From Montifringilla adamsi (lineage: Eukaryota; Chordata; Aves; Passeriformes; Passeridae), in NCBI GenBank assembly GCA_017590115.1, contig JAGGNK010006559.1, positions 1,051,231-1,115,230 of the forward strand: a stretch of DNA of 64,000 nucleotides, given 5' to 3'. Below are positions 1 through 12,700 of the stretch, one piece after another (position 1 is the first letter of the stretch; each line of letters opens with the position of its first letter). Both the position numbers and the translations under genes were made by a program. The notes below the pieces were generated by a model. The model saw only the letters and a list, made by a program, of their open reading frames with translations, was not told where the DNA came from and made no database searches.

Positions 1-461
1 AACCTGAACTATTCAACACAGCCATCTCAATGCAACCAGCAACTGCTGAGAGCACATAGGACACATAGCACGAATGCCATAGGACAGAGAGAGAACAGCA
101 AGTGTTTCTCACAGTGGCTTGTGAGAAATTTTAGGGAGTTGGAAAGATGTGATAACTTGTTAACTATAAACAATTTGCAGGTGGTGTTTTTCTACTTTGT
201 TTTCCTGTTCTTTTCAAGGACAGTATGCGAAGACGTTTTTGTTAGTTAGCCAATCAAAACCTATCGTATCACTCTAAAAACCGCGCAGTTCTCTTGAAGA
301 AAACCTTCTTTACCTTTTCTACAGTCCTGCCTCTCGCCTGTTCCTGTGTCATTCTCGGCGCAAGAGCGACACACATGTATGGCTTTTTCCAGTCCAGGCA
401 GATGAGACAGAACCTGGCAGTGACATTTCCCACTGGCACCATCAGGATTTGGTGGCTTTAC

Positions 462-755
462 CTGCCATCTATGTCATAGGGTCTCCTCATGGCAGAGCGC
501 CGCTCCTGCTCGTAGCGCAGCTGCTCGTGCTGGCGCCGCAGCTCCTCCCTCTCGCGCTGGATCCGGTCCTGCTCCCTCCTCCTCTCGTGCTCGATGTGCA
601 TCCGTTCCCTTTCCAGCCTCTCCCTCTCCATCCGTTCCCGTTCCAGGCGCTGCCTTTCGATTTCCAGCCTCTCCCGAGCGATCTCCAGCCTCTCCCTCTC
701 CTCCCGCTCGCGGATGGTCTGGAGGTGCTGCTGCCGCTCCCGGCGCTCGCGGGTG
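462..755 (-). CDS. SAFB: SAFB exon 15, Arg/Glu-rich charged helix exon (last one in the window)
   Basis: The 294-nt exon codes for a nearly continuous run of Arg, Glu and Gln (for example [19 protein letters not shown]), probably a long charged helix or coiled coil. It ends in [10 protein letters not shown]. Its length and phase equal those of exon 15 of the plus-strand paralogue. The 461 bases to the left edge are intron with nothing recognisable. Confidence 0.88.
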
Positions 756-3700
756 CTGTTTGAGCAGAGACAGAAGTGACATGGGCAACGCTTCAACAAA
801 GAAAGGAAGTCAAAAGAGTGCTAAAAATTAAAACCACAGTGGCTGCAAACTTGCATCATCCCCTTGAAATTAATACGTGTGGAGGGAAGACACTCAGCAT
901 ACAAATTTATTTAATGACTGATCAAATGACTCCCACAAAACCCATCCCCCGGGGGAAATACTTCTATATGGTCAGGAGAATTTCAATCCAAATGCCCACA
1001 AATACTGCTGTATGGTCAGGAGAATCTGAATCCAAATGCCCACAGCTCCCTTCTTATATTGAAATAAAGTATCAGTGAAGAATATTTTATTTCTGTGAAG
1101 AAAGGCAGGATGGTATGGTGGATAATGACTCCATTAAAACTCAGGAATTTAATTAGGAGGGAGAAACTTTTTACTCTTCAATAAAAATAGCAAAAACCTT
1201 TTCCTCCTGTTCAATCTGACTACTTTTAGGTGAGAAATAGAAGTTTTGTAATGCGTGGAGAACATGGAATCCAGGTCACAATTCTAGCAGGGAATTTGAA
1301 GGATAGCAATTATCATCTTTAAACATTACGAAACCTATTAAACATATGAAAACAAAGAAAAAGCCCCATCAAAAATAATTAAATACCTAAATTAGTCCCT
1401 AAGTGGGGAAAAAAACCTGAAGGCCTTTTTCTCGCTCTTATTTTATTAGAAATGGAAATTGTATCTATTTTAGGGAAAAAGCCCCAAACAATGTCAGTGC
1501 TGCTCTTACCGGCGCTGCTCGGCCTCCCTCATTTTTCTCTGTGCTTTGATTTTGTCAAAGGGGACAATCCCTTGTCTCTCTCTGCTCTCTGATTTGCGGT
1601 CCTGGCTCTTAACGCTCTGTATTTAAAAGAGAAACTTTAATTTATTAAATAACAACCATCACAAATAGTACTCTGAGCTCTGCTTCCATTTGTACAGTTC
1701 ACATCTCAAAGCCTGGTCCCTGCTTTTTACTAAAAGCTGTTCTGTTTTACCATTACAGACACCATATATTAATACAGTGATACCCTGTCCCATTTGTTTG
1801 GCAGGATTTGAGTGCTGCATCAACCAAATGAGAGCTATTTTACTAATTAAAACCATGTTATAGAAACTCTAACTGGACAAACTGGCAAGACAAGTGTGGG
1901 TTACACACACAGAGCCTGGCAGGATTCAGGATCTGTTTCTAAGGAAAATGTTTCCCATGCAGAAGCATCACTTACTCTGTCCTTTGATGTAGTGGATGTT
2001 TTCACACTAATAACAGGTTCTCCTTTGGATTTATCCATGACTACTGTTCTCTCTGTTCCTTTACTTCCTAAATAAATCAGGAGTGGAAAGAAACAATCAA
2101 ACTACATGACCTACATCACTCATCGCTTCACCATGTTCTCTAAAATGTGAAAATGGGCATTTAACCCTCTCTTCAAAATCAATTTTTTCACTCCACCTAA
2201 TCCAGGCACGACTTTTAAGAATTGCACAATGTTAAACATGTCCCCTTCCCCTTATTCATTCTGGGTTTCCAACTAAGAATCTGAAACAATCCTAGTATCT
2301 TTGGAAAGAATTAAATATTCCTACATCAATGTATCTGTAGAAAAAACCAACCTGATTTAATAGTTTTAGGCTGATCTGATGAACCAGACTTCTGGTCATC
2401 TTTATCTTTTTTTTCCTTTTCATCTTTATCTTCCGTCTTTTTAGGATCATCTTTTTGGTCAGATTTCTCATCCCTTTTAGCACCACCAGGTCTGTGGATA
2501 GATATTGATACAGATTAGACCAATACAGACTAAGAGAAAAAAAATTCAAGGGAAATGCCAGCAACAAAGTAGAACTCTGATGTGATAACAATCATAATTA
2601 GATTTCCAAACATTTCCTTCCACAACTTCCTGCGCCATAAAACAAGACATTGAGACCATCCTGTGCAGTGGTGAACAAACTTGGCCAGGATTCAGGATCT
2701 CAACTGGAAGCATGAAGACAAATTCACACCACCATGTGCTTAATGCCCACAGAGTTTCTTACACAACATGACAATGAACCATTTCTGTCAGGCAGCTGGG
2801 TGAAATTATAGCAAAAAATTCTCAGCAAGTGGCATTTAGCAGAAGTTATGCCTCAAGAAGATAATTCAAGAAGGCAAAGTTCTCAGTGTTTAATTCACTC
2901 TCTTAGTGCCTCTTTCAGCTACTTTCAGCAAGGCCAGAGAGGAAGAGCACAGTGCTCAAGAGGAACATCATCTGAGAACAGATCTTGGACAACTCTGTTT
3001 AACTATTTGGGACCTGGAGGAAACCCCATTCCAATGAGACACAAGGTAATGAAAAAACAGTGACACACAGACCAAAATTCTCACATGGTCTTTCCTACAG
3101 ATTTAAGACATGAAAGTCCCACAATCATTACTAAACCTCAAATATGGCTAAATTAAAAGGTGTGCTTGAAAATGCAAGCTTCCAGTGCCTACTTTAAGGC
3201 ACACAATAGAAACATTTTAATTTAGGCACTGCACATCAACTGAAGTCTACCTTGTAGTAAAAGCTGAAAACAATCCATGTACTCCTCTTTTTGAATGTTT
3301 GTCACAGAAATTCTTACTGTAATTTAACTTTTCTCTGACATAAACACAGACTGAAGCACAGCAAAACACCTTTGATAGGAGAATTTTTAACACAGTACCT
3401 CTCACTGACTGTTTCTCTCTTTGCTTCACTCTCTTTTTTTTCACTTGTCTTCTTCCCAGCGGGTTCATTTTTTGCCTGAAATTTATTTTGCACATCATCA
3501 GCTGAGAATGTGGCCTCAATCATTTGCACAATCTGGTGGGAACTCAGCATCTCTGAGGCCCAGTACTCACTTTTTCCACAGAAATGATCTTGCCATGCAG
3601 CTCTGTCTTGTGCAGGTGGGTGATGCACTTGGTGGCCTCCTCGGCTGTGGACATGGTGACAAAGCCGTAGCAGCGAGCGCCGGGACTGCGAGCGTTGGTC

Positions 3701-6700
3701 ACCACCTTGGCCCCCACCACCTTCCCAAAAAAACCTGGAATTACTCTCCCTGTGACAAGGTTTAACAGCACCAACTACAAAGCTCTACTTATGCTCTTTT
3801 TAATTCCTGGCCACTACCAGGCAGGCAAGTTCTGGTTTTTAGAGATTAACAAACAGACAAGAAGCATTGCTTGAAGCCAACCATGTTTCTGTTACCAGTG
3901 GAATGCTACAAAAGCTGAACCAAGACGAGGGAGCTAAAGATTGAATTCTTTTCCAGAGAAAGACCCCCCAGGTGACAATAAAATTTATTTAAAAGGCATC
4001 TAACCGTACACCAACAACATCACTTTGCTTTAGTATGAAATCATAAAAACCAAAACAAATTTTTAAGCAGATTTCCACATTAATGCTCAGCTGCTAAGTG
4101 CCACCTTCCCTCCAAAAAATGTTTATGTGTTACTGCTGAGGCAGATCAACAATGTTATCTGCAATTTTTAAGAAACATGAAGCTTCCCCAAAAACTAGAG
4201 CTTGAAAAAGTCACACAAATGGTGTTTATACATGCTCAGATATTCAGTACAGTTCACTTTGTAATACAGAAATCAATCATATTTCAGGAGAGATGTTTTA
4301 AAGTACAGCTGAATAAAGAACCTACTTCTGAGCATTTGCTTTATTGCACAAGTACATCTACTTCCAGGAAGCTCTGCCTCCGTTAACACCCTGAAGAAAA
4401 TAACAATATTTTATTTAAATGACTCAGTGGTACCATGGCATCTATCTAGAGCCCAATGCTAGGTTGGCTGTTGTTTAGCTTTTAATTACATTTAAAGTTT
4501 TGTGGCACATCTCCATGACCAACATTTTAGGTTACCAGATGGAATTCTAAGCAAATCAACGGAAGTATTGCATTACAAGGAGCATTAAAAAGGTTTTACC
4601 AGTTCCATGACTTTCAAACTCTAAGCTGTGCTACAATCAATCAACTTTTGTACCTGTTTTTAAAGTAATATTTAAGTTCCAGAGTATTTTCATCAGTAAA
4701 ACATCCAATGGCTGATTGTCAGCACATACAATCTGCTGGTAGTTATCTGTAAATAGGCTTCAGAGGTCTGACAAAAATCCTTACTGATGGCTCTGATATC
4801 AGCCTTTTATTGAACTCTTGCAATTTTCCAGCTGACAGGGAGATTTGACATTTTGTCTGTCCTTAACAGCAACTGCAAAACGAAACAACATCTCCCCATA
4901 TCCCAAACTACCCAAGCAAGTGTTTTTCAAAGGAACTGCCAACTCTTGATAAATTGAAATTTAAGTTACTAAGGCAATTCCTAAGATATTCCCCAGTAAT
5001 TCTGTCTCAACATTTACTGCATATTTTACTTAGTCCTAAGGAAATTTTTAAAAAGCATTAAATTCACAGTTGCCTGTGAATTTTCACTAGGTGAAAATAC
5101 CATACTGGAGCACAGAAAATTGTGTATACAGTTATTATTTCAAATAAAGGACCACAAATGGAATTTTATATTTATTTTTATATATTGTGGGCAACAGAAT
5201 AAAAAAACTTTAGTCATTCAGTGTGTACTTTTCCTTGATATTCCACAGTATTTTTGGTAATTAGACTCCTTTCATGGCTACTTCCAGTGATGAGAGTTTT
5301 AAAAGTCGTATTAACAGTTTCAAACAAACTTGTGCAAACAAAGCAAACACCAAAACAAAAACAAACCAAAAATAACCCCTTACCTTCCCATATTTGCTAA
5401 ACAGATTCTTCAGATCTGTAGCTCTGGTGGTGGAAGCCAATCCACTCACCCAAAAGTTTCTACCAGAACTGCTAGCACTGCGACCTAGTTGGGAAAACAA
5501 ACAGACAAAACCAAAACATACCCCAAATCCTAATTATTGCCATTAATTACTTGAATCGTTACTTGAATTAAAACAGAGCAGGATCACAAATTTTTAATCA
5601 CAGAGCAAGTAAAATGCATTGTGTGATATTCTCCTCCCATGGTTTGCTTTGCTGAAGGTAAGGAGCTTTACAAGTCCAAAAATTTGGGTCAACTATGAGT
5701 TTTGATATAGAAGTATTTTATATCAGTCTTCAAGAAAACAACTGGATTAGGGCACCTCTGAATTAACTGAGGCCCTCCAAAATTTGCCAGGATAGATCCC
5801 AGTAACTCACAGAAGACAGAAGAGCTGTGGGAATTGTGTCTGCACCCCACATGTGCTCATGTCTTGCCTTTTTATCTTAAGTGCAAGGGAATGCTGATGC
5901 AGAATTCCTCTCAAGGAAAGCCATTCACACCAAGAAACCAAGGAAATTTCTGTTTCTGCCCACACAGATCTACAGCTGGGATTCAGAGTCTGACCTCAGC
6001 TGCAGGAGTCAGGAGAGACCTGGCCTAGGAAGTCAGGAAATTAGACCTGGCCTGCTTAAACCATGCAAGAATTCCAGAACAGCTGGCCAGTTCTGCATCT
6101 CAGCTACAAAGGTGATTAAATAAATGCTAATGAACTTGCCAAGTCTGGACACCCACCATCAAGTGATTAAAGAGTGACCTGCAGCCCAAGGTTCAGTTTG
6201 CACGAAGCACTTACACAAGGATTGTGTTTCCAGTCTCCTCTGAAATGTCTGTACTGTCCTTCTGTCAGTCTGGGCAGCTCCAAGGCCTCAGTGAATGGGT
6301 TTCACTCCAGCTCTCTACTTCCATACTTCTGTTTTGGGGTTTTTTTGGTGATATATGGAATTTTACAGAACCTCTGCCATTGAGGGAAGCCATTTTTCCC
6401 AGAACCTTTCCAAAATGCTATTTTATTTGGGTGCCTTTCCATCTTCTTTGACCTGATAATCTCAGTCACTGGCAAGTAACTGAGAACACAGTTAATATTA
6501 AATTTATACTAACATTAAATTTATATTTATTAATTAAATTAATATTTACACAGGTTTCCTAGGGAAGCATGCAGTGATTTTTATCAATCTCTTACAAAAA
6601 CACCCAAAAAGAGGTGGGTTTTTTTTGGTATAAAGGTGAGCACACTTGTGCCATCATTTATCTCAGAAGTGCATGGACAAAGGTATGTCATGCACACACA

Positions 6701-9700
6701 CACACACGTGGGAGATGCATTGTCCTGGTGTTTTTAAAAAGCTGAGCCAAAGGCTTTGATGCTTTTACTCCACACATTTCTACAATTTAAAAATTACTGT
6801 CTGCAGTTACTCTGGCACCAGAATCCTGGAGAAAGAAGAAAGTGCTCGTTTTTCTCTTTTCTGCTACTTTACCAATGAGTTTTTTTAAGATTTTTAAAAC
6901 TATGTTAATGTCCTTTTTGATTAAGGATTGATCAGTCTTAATGTCAGGTTCTGCCCTCCCACAAGACTTTAAAAAGTGCTCCTGTAATGGCTCTGCACTT
7001 TTAAGACAAAGAAATACTGGGACTTGAAAATATTTAACTTTGAGCCAAGAACAATGCAGGTATTGGTAGCCAACCATCAACACTGGAGAAATGTTTCAGA
7101 TGTACATCCACTGACAGCCAATCCCACCACGCTGAGCTCATAAACTTATTTTTCTGCACGCTTGTTGATACAGTTTTCAGAATTATCGCATGGAATATGG
7201 AAAACTCTTCATCCTAAATAAAACCCTTTCATACAAGTGGGCAAATAGCAATGTATGAGTCAGACTTGACTTGTACATACTATTTTAGGTTCCTTCTGGC
7301 TCAGTCACTTTGCTCTGCAGGCAGAGAATGTTACACAGTCATGCAGCTCCCTCTCACTGCTGTTCACAAAGCCAGAACATGAATAAAATAAATGTGGGGA
7401 TGCAGGAGCAAGGTGGTTTCAGACACCCAGATTCCTGAAAGCTGCTCTGAAAGCAAACTCAAGGAAGGGTGTTCTCAGTCCATAAAAATAATACACTCAA
7501 GTCTTTAGGTAAAGGACAGCACGCACAGAAAACTCCTTGAAATATTCTGAAATGAGACAACTCGAGATTACAGACTGGAAACAAGAGGTAAATTTACCCT
7601 AAAAAGGGAGGTCCAGCAGCTTGTGCAAACAGGTATAACCCAGGATCTTGGAAAAAGCAGCTGACAGGGAGGTGAGTCTGGGTTGTAAAACCCAATTAAA
7701 ACCAATCCAATTTCTCCTGTCCAGCTGGCAGCCAGACCTCATGATGAATTTCTTGATTTTTATAGGAATTGCTGGAACTGCCATACTTTAAAGTGCTGAA
7801 GTACCTGCCAGCAGCATGTAAGAGAACAGAGATGGGTTGAGCTGCAAAGACTCAGCTGCCTGGTGCATTAAAAGGAAGAAGTATGAAGGTATGACACTGA
7901 TCAAAATATATTCTTTTGGTTTATGATGCATATTTGCACCATAGACAGGATCTGTGTGGACAAAAATTTAATAAAATCAGTATCATTTCAAGACAACATG
8001 AAGCTGTAATATTTGTGGCATTTAAGTATGTGAATACAGGATCCCAAATTACTTCAGCAAAACAGAAGATGGGAAGGAGAATTCCAAGTCTATAGTAAAG
8101 CAAAAAACTGAAAAAGGTTCCTAACAGCTGTTAGTGGGCATCTCCAGTGCCAAAAAACCATAAAGTCATGTATTAACATTGACCTTTAAAAATCAAGATA
8201 CAAACACAACAGTGCAACACACGTCCTGAAAAAATGCATAAAAGGAAAATACTTATTTTGACATTGCTAAGAAAATGCAGAAAAAGGTGAATTTATGCTA
8301 ATTAACTGCATAGATTGCAATCAATTTCTAATGAAATAACCCATCCAAGACCAAGAGCTATCCAAGCAATCATTGAAGTTTTACATCTGAAAACAAACAT
8401 ACCTTTCTCATCTTTTGAGATTATCTTTGTATCTCTGTCCTCCTCAACAGGGCTAAAGACAAAACACCACATTATTCAAGTCAGAAAGAAAAGTGACTAA
8501 ATATAAACTATGAAAAAAGCTAAAATTAAATACCTACCAGAAAATATGTTGCAAATGAAAACACACCTTTGTATACTGGATTTAAGAAATCTGACAAGAA
8601 ATAATGAAGTCAGATTCTTAAACAGACTTACATTAAGAAGATGATTACAAATAAGAGTAATTTGGGAAAACAACCTTTGAAGGTTGATGAAGGAAAGAAA
8701 TCAAACCCACTGCGTTTAAAAAAAATAAAAATATCTGCACATGGAGAAATAAAAGAGACCTTTAGGAATAGGCTACAATTTCATCAGTCTCGGAGGCCAA
8801 TTGAAGGAAACAGCTTATTCGCATCACTTAAGGACCAATGATAAAAGATAGCATCTGGTCTAGAACGGAGAAAAAACAAACCTCTTTTTCTGATCACCGC
8901 CCTCACTGGCTGAGGACTCTTTAGTGGCAGGGGAAGATTCCTCAGAATTAGCTTTGTCTTCTGCTCTCTTGCCATCTTCTTTGCTATCTCTGGCTTCGGC
9001 ACCTGCGCCTTTCTCCGCTGTCTCCCCACTAGAGGCTTCCAGGCCTTGGGAGCGTTTGCTACTCTGATCGCTTAGGGTCTCTACCACTACACCTTCAGAG
9101 TCCGGGGCCTCTTCCTCGGGGCTCTGTTCACTTGTCTCCCCTTTTGCTACCACTAAACGCTTTGCTTCCTTCCTTGCCAAAGCTTGGGCCGATTTGCTGT
9201 CCAAAGCTAAAGCATCTTCCTCCAGCTGAGCGGCAGCGAGAGCGTCCTCTTCCTCAGCCAGCCTCTTGCCTGGCCCCGCGTTACTGGCTTCCTGCGCACG
9301 CGGCCGCTCCGCTTCGGGAGGTTCTTCGTTAAGTAGCTCAGATTTACAAGTTTCCCCCAAAATGTCGAGTATTTTCTCATTTTCTACGGATTTAACAGGA
9401 ATAGAATGGCACAAGATTTAATCACCAGGGAAATACAGCAATCACAAATGTGGAACTGGCATGGCTGCCACACTAACACCAAGAGAACTGCTAAGCTACA
9501 CAGAGATTGGAAAACCCTAGTGTACACAGTGTTACAGCTACCACGCTAACTGCTCTCTCACACCCTGCCAAATCAGCCCTAGCACCTCAACAGCCAAGAA
9601 AAATGCCCCCACTGATTTAACAAAAAACTTCGGGCTCAGCCTTCATATTCTTCAGCAAATCGTTCAGCTCTGTTTCTTCTCTAGTTAGCTTCCAGAGTCC

Positions 9701-12700
9701 GAGATGCTTAACTGAACGTATCAAGGCACTGAGAGTTCAATTTTCCAAATTTCTGTGAAGTTCTTTTAGCAGAGACAGTCCAACATGAGAACTGGGCATC
9801 TTCTGATGGTGCATGAGTGTGTTTGCAGTCCAGAAAGGGAAAAGTATCTGTATGAAATTTCCATGAAGAAACTCTCTTCTTTCTTCTGTATCCAGTAACT
9901 AATCTTTACATTTTAATGCCCTACAATATCTTTTTACTGCTTTCACTGCTCTCTACTTAGTAACAGAGTTAAGGTGTGTGCAATATCACAAGATCTGTTT
10001 ACAAGTAGAATATTTAGCTTTTATAACTGTGATTAAACTTCTCTAAATCCACTTATGTAGTTTAACAGGTTTTTAAACCATTTCATTTCACTGGAAGTAT
10101 TTCAAGCATCACTTCACAGATCTGGGGATATGATTGGGTTTCCAATCTCTATGACCCTGCATGATCTGGATTGTCCATTATAAAAATAATGCAAATTATG
10201 TTTGTTTGCTTGGGTTTTTTAATAGTTAATGGTTTAAAAAGTATTAGTTGAAAAGACAGGAATATGTTTTTCTTTAACAGTACCTGGCTCCAGGTGTAGC
10301 TTCTCCATTTTCTGTTTAGGAAAAAAAGACCACAGAATGAGGATTTTATAAAATGTAATTTCTAACACAGAATAATAACAACCCCCTACTCAATCCCAAA
10401 ATTGAAAACGAAACAAATTTATCTATGACATTTAGCTCTTTTTTTCACCATCCACTGGAAACCAGTATTTTATATAAGTACTTTTCCTGGCACATTAAAG
10501 CCGAATCAAAATATCATCAATCAAAAAATGCATTCTCCCAAATAACTCTGAATATAAAGAGACCAATAAAGTATCTTTGTGTACCACCACACCAACTACA
10601 GAGTAAAAAAGAAACCCAGCTACTGCTTCATAGAGCTGTGGGAGACAGAAGAAATCAGCAGCACAAGCCCCTTGTTATCTGCCATAAAGCGAAGGAAATC
10701 TTGAGAGCTGACTGAAAAGTAGGGGAAAAAACCACAGAGCACCCTCAATTCACACACTGTGCTGGGCAAGGTCTTGGATTCTGTTGCAATTTCATATTAT
10801 GGTCACATTTTCTTTTTTGCAGTAGGAGAACTCAGTAAATACTAATACAACATACAGCTATGAAATACAGCCTACATTTTCAGTTTACCTTCATTTCAAT
10901 TAAATCTGAAGAGGAGGCTTCTAAATTGTTTTCAATTTCATCATAATCTTCCTAAAAGAGTAAGAAAGGAAGGAAAGTATTTCTTACCAAAAGTAGCTTA
11001 AGGAGAATACACCTGTACTTCATTTTCCCTTTCAAGAAAACCAGAAATACTATAAAGTTTTTGACAGATCTCAGTCGCTACTTCAGAGTGTGACCCAGAA
11101 ATGAGGAGCAATGTTGTGAACATACCTGATATTTAAATATCTTTCTCCAATTACTTTTCATTTTAATTTCAACAGGATATTGTCTATTTCAAACTTATTC
11201 TTAGAGTCTTATCTCACATTTCTGTGGTCACTGAACATGTTTTTTCACTTTCCCACTTTTTAACTTTACTTTCTAAATGAAAAAAACAAGTTAGAAATGA
11301 AGCCGACTTAGGTTTACACTCTTCCAAACTGAAAACATACCCCAAAAATCTTTTTTCTTTAAAGAGCTGAAGGTAAGATGCAACCAAAACTCATCCATTA
11401 CATGAGGTTAATTTACAGAACATCACAAAACTGCCCTTCAGGTGAAGGGGATGCTGTTGCCACGACTCTGTGTTCAGTCCCATGACAGGGGAGATTCTCT
11501 CCAAGCCTTTGTGTTTGTTTGGCCTGTTGGGGTGCAGACACCACAGCCAGGCTCTCTTGAAATCCCTGCAAGAGTGGGGATTTAGTGTTAAATTGCAGCT
11601 GGTAAGCCACAGAGCAGCTGTCAACCAAAGGAAAAGACAGAAGATTTCTTGTTGTTGACCCAACAGAATGCACAGCTCTGTGCCAAGAGTCACCTCAGAT
11701 GTCACACTGATGTCACCCACCTCCAAGGCATGACTACCCCCACTGAACAGGATGTAAAACCAGAGTCACACCAGCTCCACCTAAATGTAAAAATAGTATA
11801 AAAGTAAGTTAAAAGTGGGGAGAAGTTAAGGAAAGCTCCACTGCAACAGTCTGAATCTGTCTTCTCCCCATTAGGGATGTCTGGTGGGTAAGAACTGTAC
11901 TCTAAGTGTGAAGAATGATGAACTGCAGCCAGCTTCTGTTAGGAATTAAAGCTGGTTAATATGGTGGGGTTTTTTTGCAGACAGATACTACCACCAGCAA
12001 TCCTGGAACCTTAACCTGTTGTGATTTTCTATATATATATAATGCTGCTATTCCATAAAGGGTTCAGTGTGAGTCCTTCAAGGGCACCACCAGTGCCTGC
12101 AGTGAGTAACAGACTCAGCTGAGGAGACCTGGGACAGGGGTCTCTGACTGTGTGACCCTCCCCAGGGCACTGAAACCGCTCTCTGATCCAGGGGACTCCC
12201 AGTGAAGGATGCCCAGAACAGGATGCTGACACTTTGTGGACCCAAGGGTCCTGGCACTGACAGACCAGTCAAACACAAAGGCTTTGAGAAAATCTCCCTT
12301 TTCAGGTGACAGAAGATAAATGGAAAGAAGTTGAAGCAGATATGCAGATGCCAAAGAAAGAATATGCTCTGTTCAGTGAGTGAACAACCGAAAATAAATT
12401 AAAACAAACCCACAAGGATCTAAGAAGGATAACATTTGGGGAGTGAATGTGACACATGGATAACCCTGTGCTGTCTGCAAACGACACTGCAAGCTGCTCT
12501 CAAAACCAAGTCAAAAGCCTGGCAATGTTAGAAAGGCAACACAGAAAGTTCTTCTTTTATCAATCCCTATGAGAAAACGGAGCAAGACAAGAACAAGTTT
12601 CCTTAAACCAGAGCATTATTTCTGCAGGAAAGATATCCAAATTACCTAAATTGAAAATTTATTTTTCTCTCTCCCCATATATATAAATACCTGGATGGCT

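Noticed and set aside
9132..9332. 66-codon plus-strand open frame opposite SAFB exon 7, repeated in the other arm
   Set aside because: It is the antisense shadow of the acidic exon. It is shared only because the arms are identical.
12029..12487. Overlapping minus-strand open frames in the SAFB intron
   Set aside because: They have no family resemblance, no coherent splice sites, and a short length. They may be an old repeat, but I could not name it.
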